DNA of 64,000 nucleotides from Lutibaculum baratangense AMV1 (GTDB lineage: Bacteria > Pseudomonadota > Alphaproteobacteria > Rhizobiales > Tepidamorphaceae): NCBI RefSeq assembly GCF_000496075.1, contig NZ_AWXZ01000023.1, positions 1-64,000 on the forward strand. The letters are read 5' to 3'. Every line of letters begins with the position of its first letter. Position 1 is the first letter of the stretch. This document shows positions 45,289 through 54,052 of the stretch, in pieces. The notes under the pieces were generated by a model. That model had not been told where the DNA came from. It saw nothing but the letters and a program-made list of their open reading frames with translations, and searched no databases. The translations under genes were made by a program, and so were the position numbers.

Positions 45289-46406
45289 CAGGCGACCTCC
45301 TGCGCGGACGCGGTGTTGCGACCGCCGATACTGTCGACGATCGCCAGGAGCTCGTCGACCCGGTGGGCGCAGCTGTGGCGGGCGCGGATCGTCTCGAGGC
45401 CGCTCGAGATCAACGAGGCCCTGAGCCCGGGGTCGTTCACGACGGCGCGGATGTGGCGGCGCATCTCCTCTCCAGTCCGTGCGACGAGATAGTCCCGGCC
45501 CGGCCGGAACAGGCCCTCCGCATCCTGCCACGGCGCCGAGAGCAGCGGGATGCCGCAGGCCAGCGCCTCGAAGACGCGGATCGTCGGGATGCCCGGCAGA
45601 AGGTCGACATAGAGGCGGCGCGGCACGTGGACGGTCGCCATGTGGCGGGCGAAGACCCGTGGCGCCTCGGCGTTCGGCAGCCAGCCGCGATAGTCGGCGC
45701 CGCGCGCCTTCAGGGTCGCGAGCGCCTCGTCGGGATAGCGCACGCCATGGACCGTGAGGCTCACGCCCTCCGCCTGGGCGGGCGCGAACAGGAACTCGTC
45801 GAGCTCCGCCGTCCGCTCGCCGTCGCCCCAGTTGCCGATCCAGACGAGGCCGTCGCGCGGGCCCTCCTCGCGCGGCGGCTGGAAGTGCGAGGTGTCGGCC
45901 GCCTCGTGCCAGGTGAAGACCCGGTCGCCCCAGCCCCAGCCGCGATAGACCTCCGACAGGCTCTCGCCGAAGGCGAGGACGCCGTCATAGTCGGCGATGT
46001 CGAGCGCCTTCATCGCCTCGGGCTCGCTGACGGCCCGGTGGTGGGTATCGTGGAAGAGGAGGACGAAGCGGCCGCCGGCCCTGCGGGCCCGGCCGATCCG
46101 GGCGACGAGGGCGGGATCCGCCCACTCGTGGACGATCACGAGGTCGGCGCCGTCGAGCGCGGAGGCGGGATCGAAATCCGGGCCGTAGGCCTGCGTCGCG
46201 AGGTCGGGGAACGTCTCCGCGAAGCGCCGGAGCGGTTCGGCGCCGTGGTCCCCGACAAGGTTCTCGCGGCTCCAGCCCGTCTCCGGCTCGTGGGCGACGG
46301 CGTCGTGCCCGCGCCGGCGCAGGTCGCGCAGGATGCCGCGCAGGAAATGGGCGTTGCCGTGGTTCCAGCAGGAGGCCAGCGAATGGGTGAAGTAGACGAT
46401 CCTCAT
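45288..46406 (-). CDS. CgeB-type glycosyltransferase, copy 3
   Basis: A 372-residue GT-B protein beginning MRIVYFTHSLASCWNHGNAH, with C-terminal GIPTIRVFEALACGIPLLSAP and LFRPGRDYLVARTGEEM. It is more diverged from the other two copies, suggesting a different donor or acceptor. Start overlaps the GT4 stop by 4 bases. Product presumably acts in the cytoplasm. Confidence 0.87.
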   Translation of the reverse strand: MRIVYFTHSLASCWNHGNAHFLRGILRDLRRRGHDAVAHEPETGWSRENLVGDHGAEPLRRFAETFPDLATQAYGPDFDPASALDGADLVIVHEWADPALVARIGRARRAGGRFVLLFHDTHHRAVSEPEAMKALDIADYDGVLAFGESLSEVYRGWGWGDRVFTWHEAADTSHFQPPREEGPRDGLVWIGNWGDGERTAELDEFLFAPAQAEGVSLTVHGVRYPDEALATLKARGADYRGWLPNAEAPRVFARHMATVHVPRRLYVDLLPGIPTIRVFEALACGIPLLSAPWQDAEGLFRPGRDYLVARTGEEMRRHIRAVVNDPGLRASLISSGLETIRARHSCAHRVDELLAIVDSIGGRNTASAQEVA

Positions 46407-47542
46407 GCGGCCCCCGCCTGACGCTCTCCCATCGCCTCCGCATAGGCGGCGAGCGTCTGCATCGCCATGCGCTTCGTCGTGTAGCGGCCGGCGCGCTCCT
46501 GTGCCGCTGTCGCGAGCTTCCGGCGCATCTTCTCGTCGCGGGAGAGGGTGTTCAGAGCCTCGGCGACCGCGCCCGGCTGGTGCGGGTCGACGAAGAGCGC
46601 CGCGCCGCCCCACAGCTCGCGGAAGCTGCCGATATCGGACAGGACGAGGGCGCAGCCCGACTGCGCCGCCTCGAGGACGCCGAGGCCGAAAGGCTCGTAG
46701 AAGGCGGTCGACACGTAGACGGCGGTCGTCGCCAGGCGCTGTCTCACCTTCACGTTCGGCAGCGGTCCGAGGACCTGGAGGTGCGGAAAGAGCTGCGCGA
46801 CGCCGTGCGGCCCCTCGAGCGGGCCGGCGGCGAAGATCGGCAGCCCGAACTCGCGCGCGGCGAGGTCGATCACGCGCACGTTCTTCGCCTCGTCCCAGAG
46901 GCGCCCGGAGGTGAAGGCACCGATCCTTGGCATGTCGAGACGCGAGAAGGCGGTTCCGTCGCGGCCGTTGTGGATGACGCGGAAGTCGACGCCGCGATAG
47001 ATGCGGGCCGCATCGCCGGCGAAGGCGCCGGACGGCGCCGTCGCGAGCGTGGCTGCCGCGAGGCCCGCGCCGATGCGGTCGACGCGCCAGCGGAAGTCGT
47101 CCGGCATCGGCTCGTCCGGCCGCATCGCCTGCCACCACGTGCCGACGCAGGAGTGGAGGGTGGCGACGACCGGCACCGTCCATCCGGCGCCGGCGATGAG
47201 GGCGGGGTTGCTGACATGGGCGATGTCGGCGCCCGAGTCGGTCGCGAGCCGCGAGAGCTCGCGGGCGGCCTCGGTGAGCTCGTTCGGCGAGGGCCCCATC
47301 CACTCGAGCGGCAGCCCCGTCACGCGGAGGTCGAGACCCCCGACGAGGCCGGCTTCCGTGCGCTTGTCCTGCGACGGCTCCGGACCGAGAACGGCGAGCA
47401 CGACCTCGACGCCGTGACGGCAGTAGAAGCGGGCGAGGTCGAGCGCGTACTGCCAGACGCCGCCGACGGCGTCGGTCGTGAGAAGGACACGCCCGACGGG
47501 CGGCTTGAAGGCCTGGCTCATCGCCGGCTCCGGGGTTCGCAT
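46403..47542 (-). CDS. GT4-family glycosyltransferase
   Basis: A 379-residue GT-B glycosyltransferase: VLLTTDAVGGVWQYALDLARF near the N-terminus and the GT4 motif YEPFGLGVLEAAQSGCALVLSD with the conserved Glu pair region near residue 280. Start is either ATG 47542 (GGAGG 10 bases upstream) or ATG 47521 (GGAG 8 bases upstream), a difference of 7 residues. It follows the glycosidase-epimerase fusion by about 30 bases and overlaps copy 3 of the CgeB genes. Confidence 0.87.
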   Translation of the reverse strand: MRTPEPAMSQAFKPPVGRVLLTTDAVGGVWQYALDLARFYCRHGVEVVLAVLGPEPSQDKRTEAGLVGGLDLRVTGLPLEWMGPSPNELTEAARELSRLATDSGADIAHVSNPALIAGAGWTVPVVATLHSCVGTWWQAMRPDEPMPDDFRWRVDRIGAGLAAATLATAPSGAFAGDAARIYRGVDFRVIHNGRDGTAFSRLDMPRIGAFTSGRLWDEAKNVRVIDLAAREFGLPIFAAGPLEGPHGVAQLFPHLQVLGPLPNVKVRQRLATTAVYVSTAFYEPFGLGVLEAAQSGCALVLSDIGSFRELWGGAALFVDPHQPGAVAEALNTLSRDEKMRRKLATAAQERAGRYTTKRMAMQTLAAYAEAMGERQAGAA

Positions 47543-47573
47543 GGCTCCTGGGCCTCCGTCGCGAGGACGCGCA

Positions 47574-49592
47574 TCACTGCGCCCCGGCCGTCCGGACGCT
47601 CGCGGGAGTGACCTCGAGGTCGTCGCGGTTCGCCTGGAGCCAGCCGGTCAGCCGCCTGAGGCCGGTCTGCCAGTCGAGCGGCTCGGCGAGGCCGAAGGTC
47701 TCGCGGGCGAGGCCCAGATCCGCCACGAAATAGCGCTGGTCGCCGGCCCGCCAGTCCTGGAACTCGATGTCGAGCGGGCGGCCTGTGAGGGTCTCGATGA
47801 AGGCGAGGACCTGCCGCAGGCTGACCGCGTTCTTCGCGCCGCCGCCGAGGTTGAAGACCTGCCCCGAGACGCCGCCGATGTTCCGGAGCGCGGCGAGATA
47901 GGCCTCCACCGTGTCCTCGACCCACATCACGTCGCGCACCTGCCGGCCGTCGCCGAAGATCGTGATCTTCTGGCCCTTGAGCGCCTTGATCAGGAAATGC
48001 GCGAGCCAGCCCTGGTCCTCGGTGCCGAACTGGCGGGGCCCGTAGATGCAGCTCATGCGCATGACGCAGGCCGGGATGCCGAAGCTGTGGGCGTAGTCGA
48101 GGACGTACTGGTCGGCGCCGCCCTTCGAGCAGCCATAGGGCGTGCGGAAGGCGAGCGGCCTGTCCTCGCCGATGCCGCGGGCGCGCAGGGCGGGGTCCTC
48201 CGGCAGCCAGCGCCCGTCGACGAGGGCGAGCGGGATGTCGGCGAGGTCGCCGTAGACCTTGTTCGTGCTCGCGAAGATCAGCGGCGTGTTCCGGCCCGAT
48301 CGCCGCAGCGCCTCGAGCACGTTGAAGGTGCCCCTGAGATTCACCTCGAAATCCCACAGCGGGTTCTCGAGGCTCGAGGTGACGGCGACCTGCGAGGCCA
48401 TGTGGAAGACGGCGTCCGCGTCGCGGGCGGCCTCGCCGAGCGCGTCGGCATCGCGCACGTCGCCGAGCGCCACCGAGACCTTGTGGCCGTGGCGCTCTTT
48501 CAGCCAGGCGAGGTTCTGCTCGACGCCGGAGCGGGCGAGGGCGTCGTAGACGCAGACGTGATGGCCCTCTGCGCACAGCCGGTCGACGATGTTCGAGCCG
48601 ATGAAGCCCGCGCCGCCGGTGACGAGGATCGGCCGGATGCCGGTGACGGCGGGGGCCGGGCGCGAGAGCTCGAGAACCTCGCGGACGTTCTCCGGCCCGC
48701 CGTCGGCGAGGAGCCGCGCGAGGAGCTTCGGGCTGCCGCCGGGATCGTAGAGCCCCATGTGGTAGTGGCGCTCGTCGAAGCGATGGCCTTCCTGCACGGC
48801 GACGTGGGGCTGCAGGTCCTGCAGCGAGTACCAGTAGAGCCGGTCGGCGGGCGCCTTCAGCGCGTCGAGGAAGCGCTGGGCCTGGTTCGCCGCGTCGCAG
48901 CGCCAGGTCGCGTAGCCGGCTTCCGTGATCCAGATCTCGGCCTCGTCGTTGAAGGGCCGCATCGTGTCGCGGACCGTCTCGATGAGGCCGGGCCACCCCG
49001 TCCATACGCCTTCCTCGCTGTCCCACGTGCCGGGAAAGCCGTGCACGCCCATGACGTCGATGACGCCGAGGACGCCGCGCTCGCCCATCAGGCGGAGCCA
49101 GTTCATGTCGTTCGGGCAGGGCCCGCCGAGAACGACCCTGCGGCCGCGTTCCCGCGCCCAATGCGCGGCGCGGCCCATCATGGTGCAGAACTTCAGCCAG
49201 TCCGGATCGACCCGCCAGTCCCAGTCGAGCAGGTTGTTCGGCTCGTTCCACAGTTCGAGCGTGTGGAGGCCGGGGTAGCGGCCGATGATCTCGTCGACGA
49301 ACTGGGCGAGCGCGCCGAGGTCGCGCGGCGGCCCGCTCGAGCGCCCCGTCTCGGAGATCGAGGGCGGGGTGTAGTGGATCGAGGGGAGGAGATCGACCTC
49401 GGCCGAGAGCTTCGGGATCAGCCAGTCATACCATTCGCGGCCGCTCTCGGCGTGGAACTCGGCCCAGGAGAGGTGGGTGCGGAGCCGGTGGGCGCCGACC
49501 GCGCGCATGCGCTTCAGGCTCTCCTCCACCCGCTCGTACTCGCCGGGATAGAACCACTCGACGACGCCGAACTCCGCCCCGCTTCCGCTCAC
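47574..49592 (-). CDS. Fusion of a clan GH-A glycoside hydrolase-like domain and an NAD-dependent sugar epimerase/dehydratase
   Basis: A 672-residue two-domain protein. Residues about 7-300 are a TIM-barrel of the GH-A clan, with the acid/base Glu117 in LELWNEP and the nucleophile Glu224 in IWITEAG, as in GH39 and related families. Residues about 320-672 are an extended SDR (ILVTGGAGFIGSNIVDRL, then TPYGCSKGGADQY with YxxxK) close to CDP-paratose/UDP-glucose epimerases. The start is GTG 49592, overlapping the upstream stop by 4 bases. Both active sites look intact, so both activities are plausible. Confidence 0.85.
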   Translation of the reverse strand: MSGSGAEFGVVEWFYPGEYERVEESLKRMRAVGAHRLRTHLSWAEFHAESGREWYDWLIPKLSAEVDLLPSIHYTPPSISETGRSSGPPRDLGALAQFVDEIIGRYPGLHTLELWNEPNNLLDWDWRVDPDWLKFCTMMGRAAHWARERGRRVVLGGPCPNDMNWLRLMGERGVLGVIDVMGVHGFPGTWDSEEGVWTGWPGLIETVRDTMRPFNDEAEIWITEAGYATWRCDAANQAQRFLDALKAPADRLYWYSLQDLQPHVAVQEGHRFDERHYHMGLYDPGGSPKLLARLLADGGPENVREVLELSRPAPAVTGIRPILVTGGAGFIGSNIVDRLCAEGHHVCVYDALARSGVEQNLAWLKERHGHKVSVALGDVRDADALGEAARDADAVFHMASQVAVTSSLENPLWDFEVNLRGTFNVLEALRRSGRNTPLIFASTNKVYGDLADIPLALVDGRWLPEDPALRARGIGEDRPLAFRTPYGCSKGGADQYVLDYAHSFGIPACVMRMSCIYGPRQFGTEDQGWLAHFLIKALKGQKITIFGDGRQVRDVMWVEDTVEAYLAALRNIGGVSGQVFNLGGGAKNAVSLRQVLAFIETLTGRPLDIEFQDWRAGDQRYFVADLGLARETFGLAEPLDWQTGLRRLTGWLQANRDDLEVTPASVRTAGAQ

Positions 49593-50701
49593 GACACGAG
49601 CCCCCGCGCTTCGAGCTCCCGCCGCGCCTCGGCCACCCGGTCGTCGGCCTTCTGCTGGGCGAGCCATTCCGTCAGCTCCGACAGCGCCTCGTCGAAGCCG
49701 CGAAGCGGCGCGAAGCCGAGCACCTCGCGCGCCTTCGAGATGTCGGCGAAGCAGTGCCTGATGTCGCCCGCCCGGAACTTGCCGGTGATCTCCGGCGCGA
49801 GGTCGTCGCGGCCCATCGTGCGCAGCAGGCGGTTTCCCACCTCGGCGATCGAGATGTCCTGGCCGCTGCCGACATTGATCGTCTCGCCGCTCGCCTCGCC
49901 GACCTCGAAGGCCAGGGCGAAGGCTTCGGCGACGTCGGTGACGTGCACGAAGTCGCGACGCTGGTTGCCGTCCTCGAACACCATCGGCGCCTGGCCGTTC
50001 AGCACGCGCGAGGCGAAGATCGCCAAGACGCCGGTGTAGGGGTTCGAGAGCGCCTGGCCGGGGCCGAAGACGTTGAAGAGCCTGAGGCACACCGCCTCCA
50101 TCCCGTAGGCGGGGGCGGAGATCAGCGTCATCTGCTCCTGGGCGTACTTGTTGAGCGCGTAGACGGAGGACAGGCTCGGGCGCTTCGTCTCCGGCGTCGG
50201 CGCCGGCTCGAGGGGGCGGCCCTCGTCGTCGACGGGGTCCCACTGGCCGTTGATGTCGCCCGCGCGGCGGCGCGCATCCTCGACGAGCGTGCCGTCGGGC
50301 GCGCGGTAGAGACCCTCGCCATAGATGCTCATCGAGGACGCCGTGACGACGCGCTCGACGGGCTGTTCGATCAGCTTCTGGAAGAGGACGGCCGTGCCGT
50401 ACTCGTTGACGCCGGTGTAGCGGTCGATCTCGTACATCGACTGGCCGACGCCGACCTCGGCCGCGAGATGCGCCACCCAGTCGACGCCCTCGATCGCGCG
50501 CCCGACAGCGTCGGGGTCGCGGATGTCGGCGTCGAGGACCTCGCATTCGCGCAGGACCGGGGCGGGCTCGGGCTCGGGTCCGTGCACCTGCTCATGGAAA
50601 TTGTCGAGGATGCGGACCTCGTGGCCGCGCCGCAGCATCGTTTCGGCCACGTGGCGCCCGATGAAGCCGGCGCCGCCGGTGATGAGAATTCTGCGGGACA
50701 T
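49589..50701 (-). CDS. NAD-dependent nucleotide-sugar epimerase/dehydratase
   Basis: A 370-residue extended SDR: ILITGGAGFIGRHVAETML (NAD fold), AHLAAEVGVGQS, VTASSMSIYGEG and the catalytic SSVYALNKYAQEQM (YxxxK), then FNVFGPGQALSNPYTG. It resembles UDP-glucose 4-epimerase-like enzymes. As the first gene of the overlapping operon 50701 to 42312 it likely supplies a nucleotide sugar to the four glycosyltransferases downstream. Start ATG 50701 fits the fold. Confidence 0.9.
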   Translation of the reverse strand: MSRRILITGGAGFIGRHVAETMLRRGHEVRILDNFHEQVHGPEPEPAPVLRECEVLDADIRDPDAVGRAIEGVDWVAHLAAEVGVGQSMYEIDRYTGVNEYGTAVLFQKLIEQPVERVVTASSMSIYGEGLYRAPDGTLVEDARRRAGDINGQWDPVDDEGRPLEPAPTPETKRPSLSSVYALNKYAQEQMTLISAPAYGMEAVCLRLFNVFGPGQALSNPYTGVLAIFASRVLNGQAPMVFEDGNQRRDFVHVTDVAEAFALAFEVGEASGETINVGSGQDISIAEVGNRLLRTMGRDDLAPEITGKFRAGDIRHCFADISKAREVLGFAPLRGFDEALSELTEWLAQQKADDRVAEARRELEARGLVS

Positions 50702-50761
50702 TGCTCGTTCTTCGCGTGAGGTTGAGGGAGGATGACGGCAAGGCGGGGCGGCCCCGCGCAA

Positions 50762-51043
50762 TCACCCCTGGCCGTCGCGCTTCACGAACTTGAAGAAGCG
50801 GCTGGTCGATCCGTCGCCCGTCTTGTCCTGATGCAGGAAGGCGAGCCTGCTCTCCTCGAAGACGGAGAAGAAGGCGTCCCAGGAGATGGGTTCCAGCGAA
50901 TCCTCGGGCTCGCCGAAGTCGATGCGGAGGATGCCCTCCTCGTCGCTGTCGCCGGTGCCCTTCACCTTGGTCGGCGTCCCGCCCCGCGCTTCCACCCACT
51001 CCTTGATCTTCTTGTGATCGGTGGTCGTTTCAGCGGAACTCAT
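50762..51043 (-). CDS. Small conserved protein of unknown function
   Basis: A 93-residue acidic protein: DHKKIKEWVEARGGTPTKVKGTGDSDEEGILRIDFGEP and then ISWDAFFSVFEESRLAFLHQDKTGDGSTSRFFKFV. I know this pattern from small proteins that databases often mislabel as 1,4-alpha-glucan branching enzyme. There is no such catalytic domain here. It may bind a nucleic acid or protein; the role is unknown. It lies upstream of the glycan operon, 60 bases away. Confidence 0.8.
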   Translation of the reverse strand: MSSAETTTDHKKIKEWVEARGGTPTKVKGTGDSDEEGILRIDFGEPEDSLEPISWDAFFSVFEESRLAFLHQDKTGDGSTSRFFKFVKRDGQG

Positions 51044-51290
51044 GCGCACGCACCCCTTCTCTGTCGGAGGTTCAACTCACGAGGCGAACGCGGCCGGTGC
51101 CGACCGGTTCCAGCTGAACCGGCTTTGTCCGGAACCAGACTCTGGGAACCGGCTCTGCGGTGTGCAATGTCCCGAAAGGAGGCGCCGGAGGGGATCACGC
51201 GGGCCCGCTCCCGAACCCTCAGCCACCTCAGCGCTCGCCGGCACTAGCGTTTTTTGAAGATCTCCAGCAGAGGCGACCCGCTTCTCTCAT

Positions 51291-51917
51291 CTATGCCCTT
51301 CGCGGCAGAACCTCTCCAGGTATCTCCGTGTAGCCCGGTTTGCCTCCAACGAACGCAGAAATCTCCTCAAGCATCTCTCCAGTGGGTTCGACGCCGCAAT
51401 ATTTGACAAGTCTCTCGGCATAGAGGCGAGGTTGAGCAACGGCTGCCTCGTACGCGACTATCGCCGTCGGCATATCGTTCCCGTCGATGATGTCAAATAC
51501 TTTGCTGTAATGTCGAGTGGCGACCTTTATCAGATGTAGGTCGAGGGGGCGGCGATCTCTTCGTGCCGAGGATCTCGCGACGGCAAGCGTGTTGCGATAG
51601 ACGACGATCAAGTGGGGGTTGACCAGGGCATGCTTGATCTCGTCGAAGAAATGAACGGTTCTCGGCAGCTTCCAGCCCCAGGTGTGGAACCGGCGGTTTC
51701 TGTCCGCGATCGCAGCCAGTTTGTCCTCCACGGCCTCCCGCTTGAAAGCGGGATCCTCATGCTGTCCGCCAAGGCCCTCGCCCATGAAAATCCCAGCCAG
51801 TCGGAGGGACCCGGCGATCATCGAGGTGCCGCCGCGAGGTGCCCCCAGGACGACGAAGGTCTTCCGCTCGCCCGCATCAAGCGGAGGTCTCACCGTCACG
51901 AAGCAGTCGTCCGCCAT
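51291..51917 (-). CDS. Sulfotransferase-like P-loop protein
   Basis: A 208-residue protein with a PAPS-type P-loop (FVVLGAPRGGTSMIAGSL) and the later 3'-phosphate-binding region LIVVYRNTLAVARSSARRD. Sulfotransferases move a sulfo group from PAPS to carbohydrates or lipids. Codon use is visibly AT-richer than in the neighbouring glycan operon, suggesting separate acquisition. The gene stands alone; modification of the nearby glycan is possible but unproven. Confidence 0.78.
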   Translation of the reverse strand: MADDCFVTVRPPLDAGERKTFVVLGAPRGGTSMIAGSLRLAGIFMGEGLGGQHEDPAFKREAVEDKLAAIADRNRRFHTWGWKLPRTVHFFDEIKHALVNPHLIVVYRNTLAVARSSARRDRRPLDLHLIKVATRHYSKVFDIIDGNDMPTAIVAYEAAVAQPRLYAERLVKYCGVEPTGEMLEEISAFVGGKPGYTEIPGEVLPRRA

Positions 51918-52018
51918 CCGTGCTCCTTCACTTTGCTGTCTGGACCGAGGTCAACGCGCCGCAGTCCCTCTGCAGAATCCTAGCCTGGTTGAGCGTTCTC
52001 CGTAGCGGCAGGAGGCAC

Positions 52019-53074
52019 CTAAACCGGAGACTCCGACCGGTCTTGCCTGATTATCTGCAGGGAGTGAACGGCAAAGCGCCCTTCGATGGCGCCTTCCTTC
52101 ATGTCGAAGTACACCTCTATCGCATGGTGCGGGTCCTCTACCGTCACAGGTAAAGCGACGGCCTGTTTTGCCCTGGCCGGGAGTTGCACTGCTATGGCGG
52201 CGTTGACTTGCTTGCCCACCCTTGCCCGGACGTTCACCAGGTTCCCGGAGGCATTGTCCCAGACTTCGATGATGGCCGTGAAAAGCCATTGTCCGGGAGG
52301 AAGGTGAAGGTAGGGACCGAAGGTGAGACGGCGAGCCGGGCCGAGCATCTCGATCGGGCTCCGGAAGTAGTCCTCCTTCGTCACGGCGTCTACGAGGAAG
52401 CCCGGGGGCCACGAGCAGGTGGCCACCGGATCTCCGCCCAGCAGGTTGTCGTAGCCTTCCGCCAGCTTGAGCAGGAGGCTGCGCTCGTAGGAGGGCAGGG
52501 CTTCGAGCGCCGCCTGACCATGCGCGGCACGCGGGAACTTCGCGCACATCTCCGTGTGCAGGAGCGTGCGCGGCGTCAACTCCCTCACGCCCAACCTGGC
52601 GGCCGCCTGCTCGATCAACTCGGTCTCCGGGTCGATGCCGTAGAAGAGGCTGAGATTCTGCAGGAAGGACAGGAGGCGTGTGTCATGTTCCGGCTGTGGA
52701 AAGCGGAACGCGCATTCCATGGCGAGCAACATCGCGCTGCTCGCCACCCAGCGCGAGGTCCGGCGCACGGCATTGCGAAAGTCGAGCGGTTTGGCGCCCG
52801 CGAGCAGGAAGCCGACGGTGGTCTCGAAGCTCTCCTCGAAGAAGGCGGGCTTGGCTCCGGCCCGCTGCAGCACCTGGGCAATGCGAAGATCAGGTGCTTC
52901 CAGAGAGACGACGAAGGCCTCCGCCTTCCGCGCCTTGTAGGCCTTCTCGAACTGCTCGAAGGTCGTGACCTTGGCGAAGTCGGCCTCGCCGAAGCGGCTT
53001 TCCGCGATTGCGCGCGTTGCAGCCAGTCCGAAATTGGCAGGGCCACTCGGCGAACCCGTGACGAAGAAGAGCAT
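52019..53074 (-). CDS. Protein of unknown function
   Basis: A 351-residue protein without recognised domain. The N-terminal third (residues about 1-110) looks like an alpha/beta fold beginning MLFFVTGSPSGPANFGLAAT, a P-loop-like but non-canonical glycine segment, with AEAFVVSLEAPDLRIAQVLQ. The middle is helical and the last third is beta-rich (LTFGPYLHLPPGQWLFTAIIE). The pattern recalls sulfotransferase-associated or glycan-modifying proteins. No membrane segment or signal peptide. It follows in the same direction as the sulfotransferase-like gene. Confidence 0.6.
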   Translation of the reverse strand: MLFFVTGSPSGPANFGLAATRAIAESRFGEADFAKVTTFEQFEKAYKARKAEAFVVSLEAPDLRIAQVLQRAGAKPAFFEESFETTVGFLLAGAKPLDFRNAVRRTSRWVASSAMLLAMECAFRFPQPEHDTRLLSFLQNLSLFYGIDPETELIEQAAARLGVRELTPRTLLHTEMCAKFPRAAHGQAALEALPSYERSLLLKLAEGYDNLLGGDPVATCSWPPGFLVDAVTKEDYFRSPIEMLGPARRLTFGPYLHLPPGQWLFTAIIEVWDNASGNLVNVRARVGKQVNAAIAVQLPARAKQAVALPVTVEDPHHAIEVYFDMKEGAIEGRFAVHSLQIIRQDRSESPV

Positions 53075-53367
53075 GAGCGTGCCGGGCTCGCGTGCCTAAA
53101 CTGTCCCGTGGGCCTGCCGGCTGCAGCGCGCGCAGGGCCATGGAGGAGATCTCCTCGGGATCGTTCCGCCATCCCTACTGTAGCGGCAACCCGAGACGAC
53201 CTCGTCCATCATCTACCCAGCGCGCCGTGCGTCCTGCCACTCCCACACACACCTCTCGCACTAAACGCCGACGGGAAGCCTGTCCACCCGGTTCGTGCGC
53301 CGGCGGCGCCCCGCGCGCCCGTTCCCGAGTGTCGTTCTTCGACACGGGGCCGACTGGGCAGAGTGGC

Positions 53368-53595
53368 TCAGGCCGGGCGGCGGCCGCCGGACGGCCTTCG
53401 GCAGGACGATATGCCCAGGAGGGTGTAGAGCGGGCAGCTGCGGACGAGCGCGGTGGCTCCGGCGACGAAGCCGGCGACGATCGCGACCCAGCTCCAGGCG
53501 CCGGGGAGCGTCCACAGGCCGCCTGCGACGAGAGCGACGGCGACGACGGCGCGGATGATGCGGTCTAGAGATCCTACATTGGTCGTGCTGAACAT
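53368..53595 (-). CDS. DUF2892 (YgaP-like) membrane protein
   Basis: A 75-residue protein with two membrane helices (IIRAVVAVALVAGGLW and WVAIVAGFVAGATALVR) and the typical CPLYTLLGI after the second helix. DUF2892 proteins are often co-encoded with rhodanese domains and BigR-type regulators in sulfide detoxification. It is divergent from such a regulator. Start ATG 53595. Its 3' part is GC-rich and the last residues (CRRPSGGRRPA) are basic. Confidence 0.82.
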   Translation of the reverse strand: MFSTTNVGSLDRIIRAVVAVALVAGGLWTLPGAWSWVAIVAGFVAGATALVRSCPLYTLLGISSCRRPSGGRRPA

Positions 53596-53683
53596 GGTGC
53601 ACCCGTTCCGGTTACATCGCGGCGTCCCGTGCCGGTCGAGCGGCTGGACCCGCGGCTGACCGGCCCTATATACATTAGTCAAA

Positions 53684-53694
53684 GCTAAATTAGC
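53684..53694. promoter_or_regulatory. Palindromic operator between the DUF2892 and ArsR-type genes
   Basis: GCTAA-A-TTAGC is a perfect palindrome, with a further ATTAG at 53674-53678, in an AT-rich island of otherwise GC-rich DNA, 17 bases before the regulator start. It resembles BigR-type operators. Shared control of both divergent genes is likely. Confidence 0.6.
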
Positions 53695-53710
53695 AAGGTC
53701 TAGCATAACT

Positions 53711-54052
53711 ATGGCATCGATCGCGGAGTTGGCGGGGCTCGAGACGAAGGCGGCCGAGGTTGCGAACCTCCTCAGGCTGATCGCGAACGAGAAGCGGCTT
53801 CTCATCCTGTGCCTGCTCGGCACCGAGAAGGAGATGACGGTGACGCAGCTCGCCGCGGCGGTGAACCTCAGCCAGTCGGCGCTCTCCCAGCATCTCGCGA
53901 AGCTGCGCGCCGACGATCTCGTGGCGACGCGCCGGGAAGCGCAGATGCTGCACTACCGCATCGCCGACCCGCGCGTGGAGGCGCTGCTCGGGGCGATGGC
54001 GGAGATCTTCTGCCCCGAGATCGTGCGAGGCGCCGGCCGCACCGCCGACTGA
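53711..54052 (+). CDS. ArsR/SmtB family repressor, BigR/SqrR-like
   Basis: A 113-residue winged-helix repressor (NEKRLLILCLLGTEKEMTVTQLAAAVNLSQSALSQHLAKLR). It has two cysteines, Cys34 in LILCLL and Cys101 in IFCPE, at positions matching the redox pair of BigR/SqrR, and no metal-binding ELCVCDL motif. It should bind the palindrome at 53684 and be released when the cysteines form a disulfide or polysulfide bridge, de-repressing the divergent DUF2892 gene. Persulfide sensing is inference from the cysteine pattern. Confidence 0.85.
   Translation: MASIAELAGLETKAAEVANLLRLIANEKRLLILCLLGTEKEMTVTQLAAAVNLSQSALSQHLAKLRADDLVATRREAQMLHYRIADPRVEALLGAMAEIFCPEIVRGAGRTAD

Noticed and set aside
50762-51043. 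1,4-alpha-glucan branching enzyme name for the small acidic protein
   Set aside because: The 93-residue protein has none of the catalytic regions of branching enzymes; the name in databases for this family is a misannotation.
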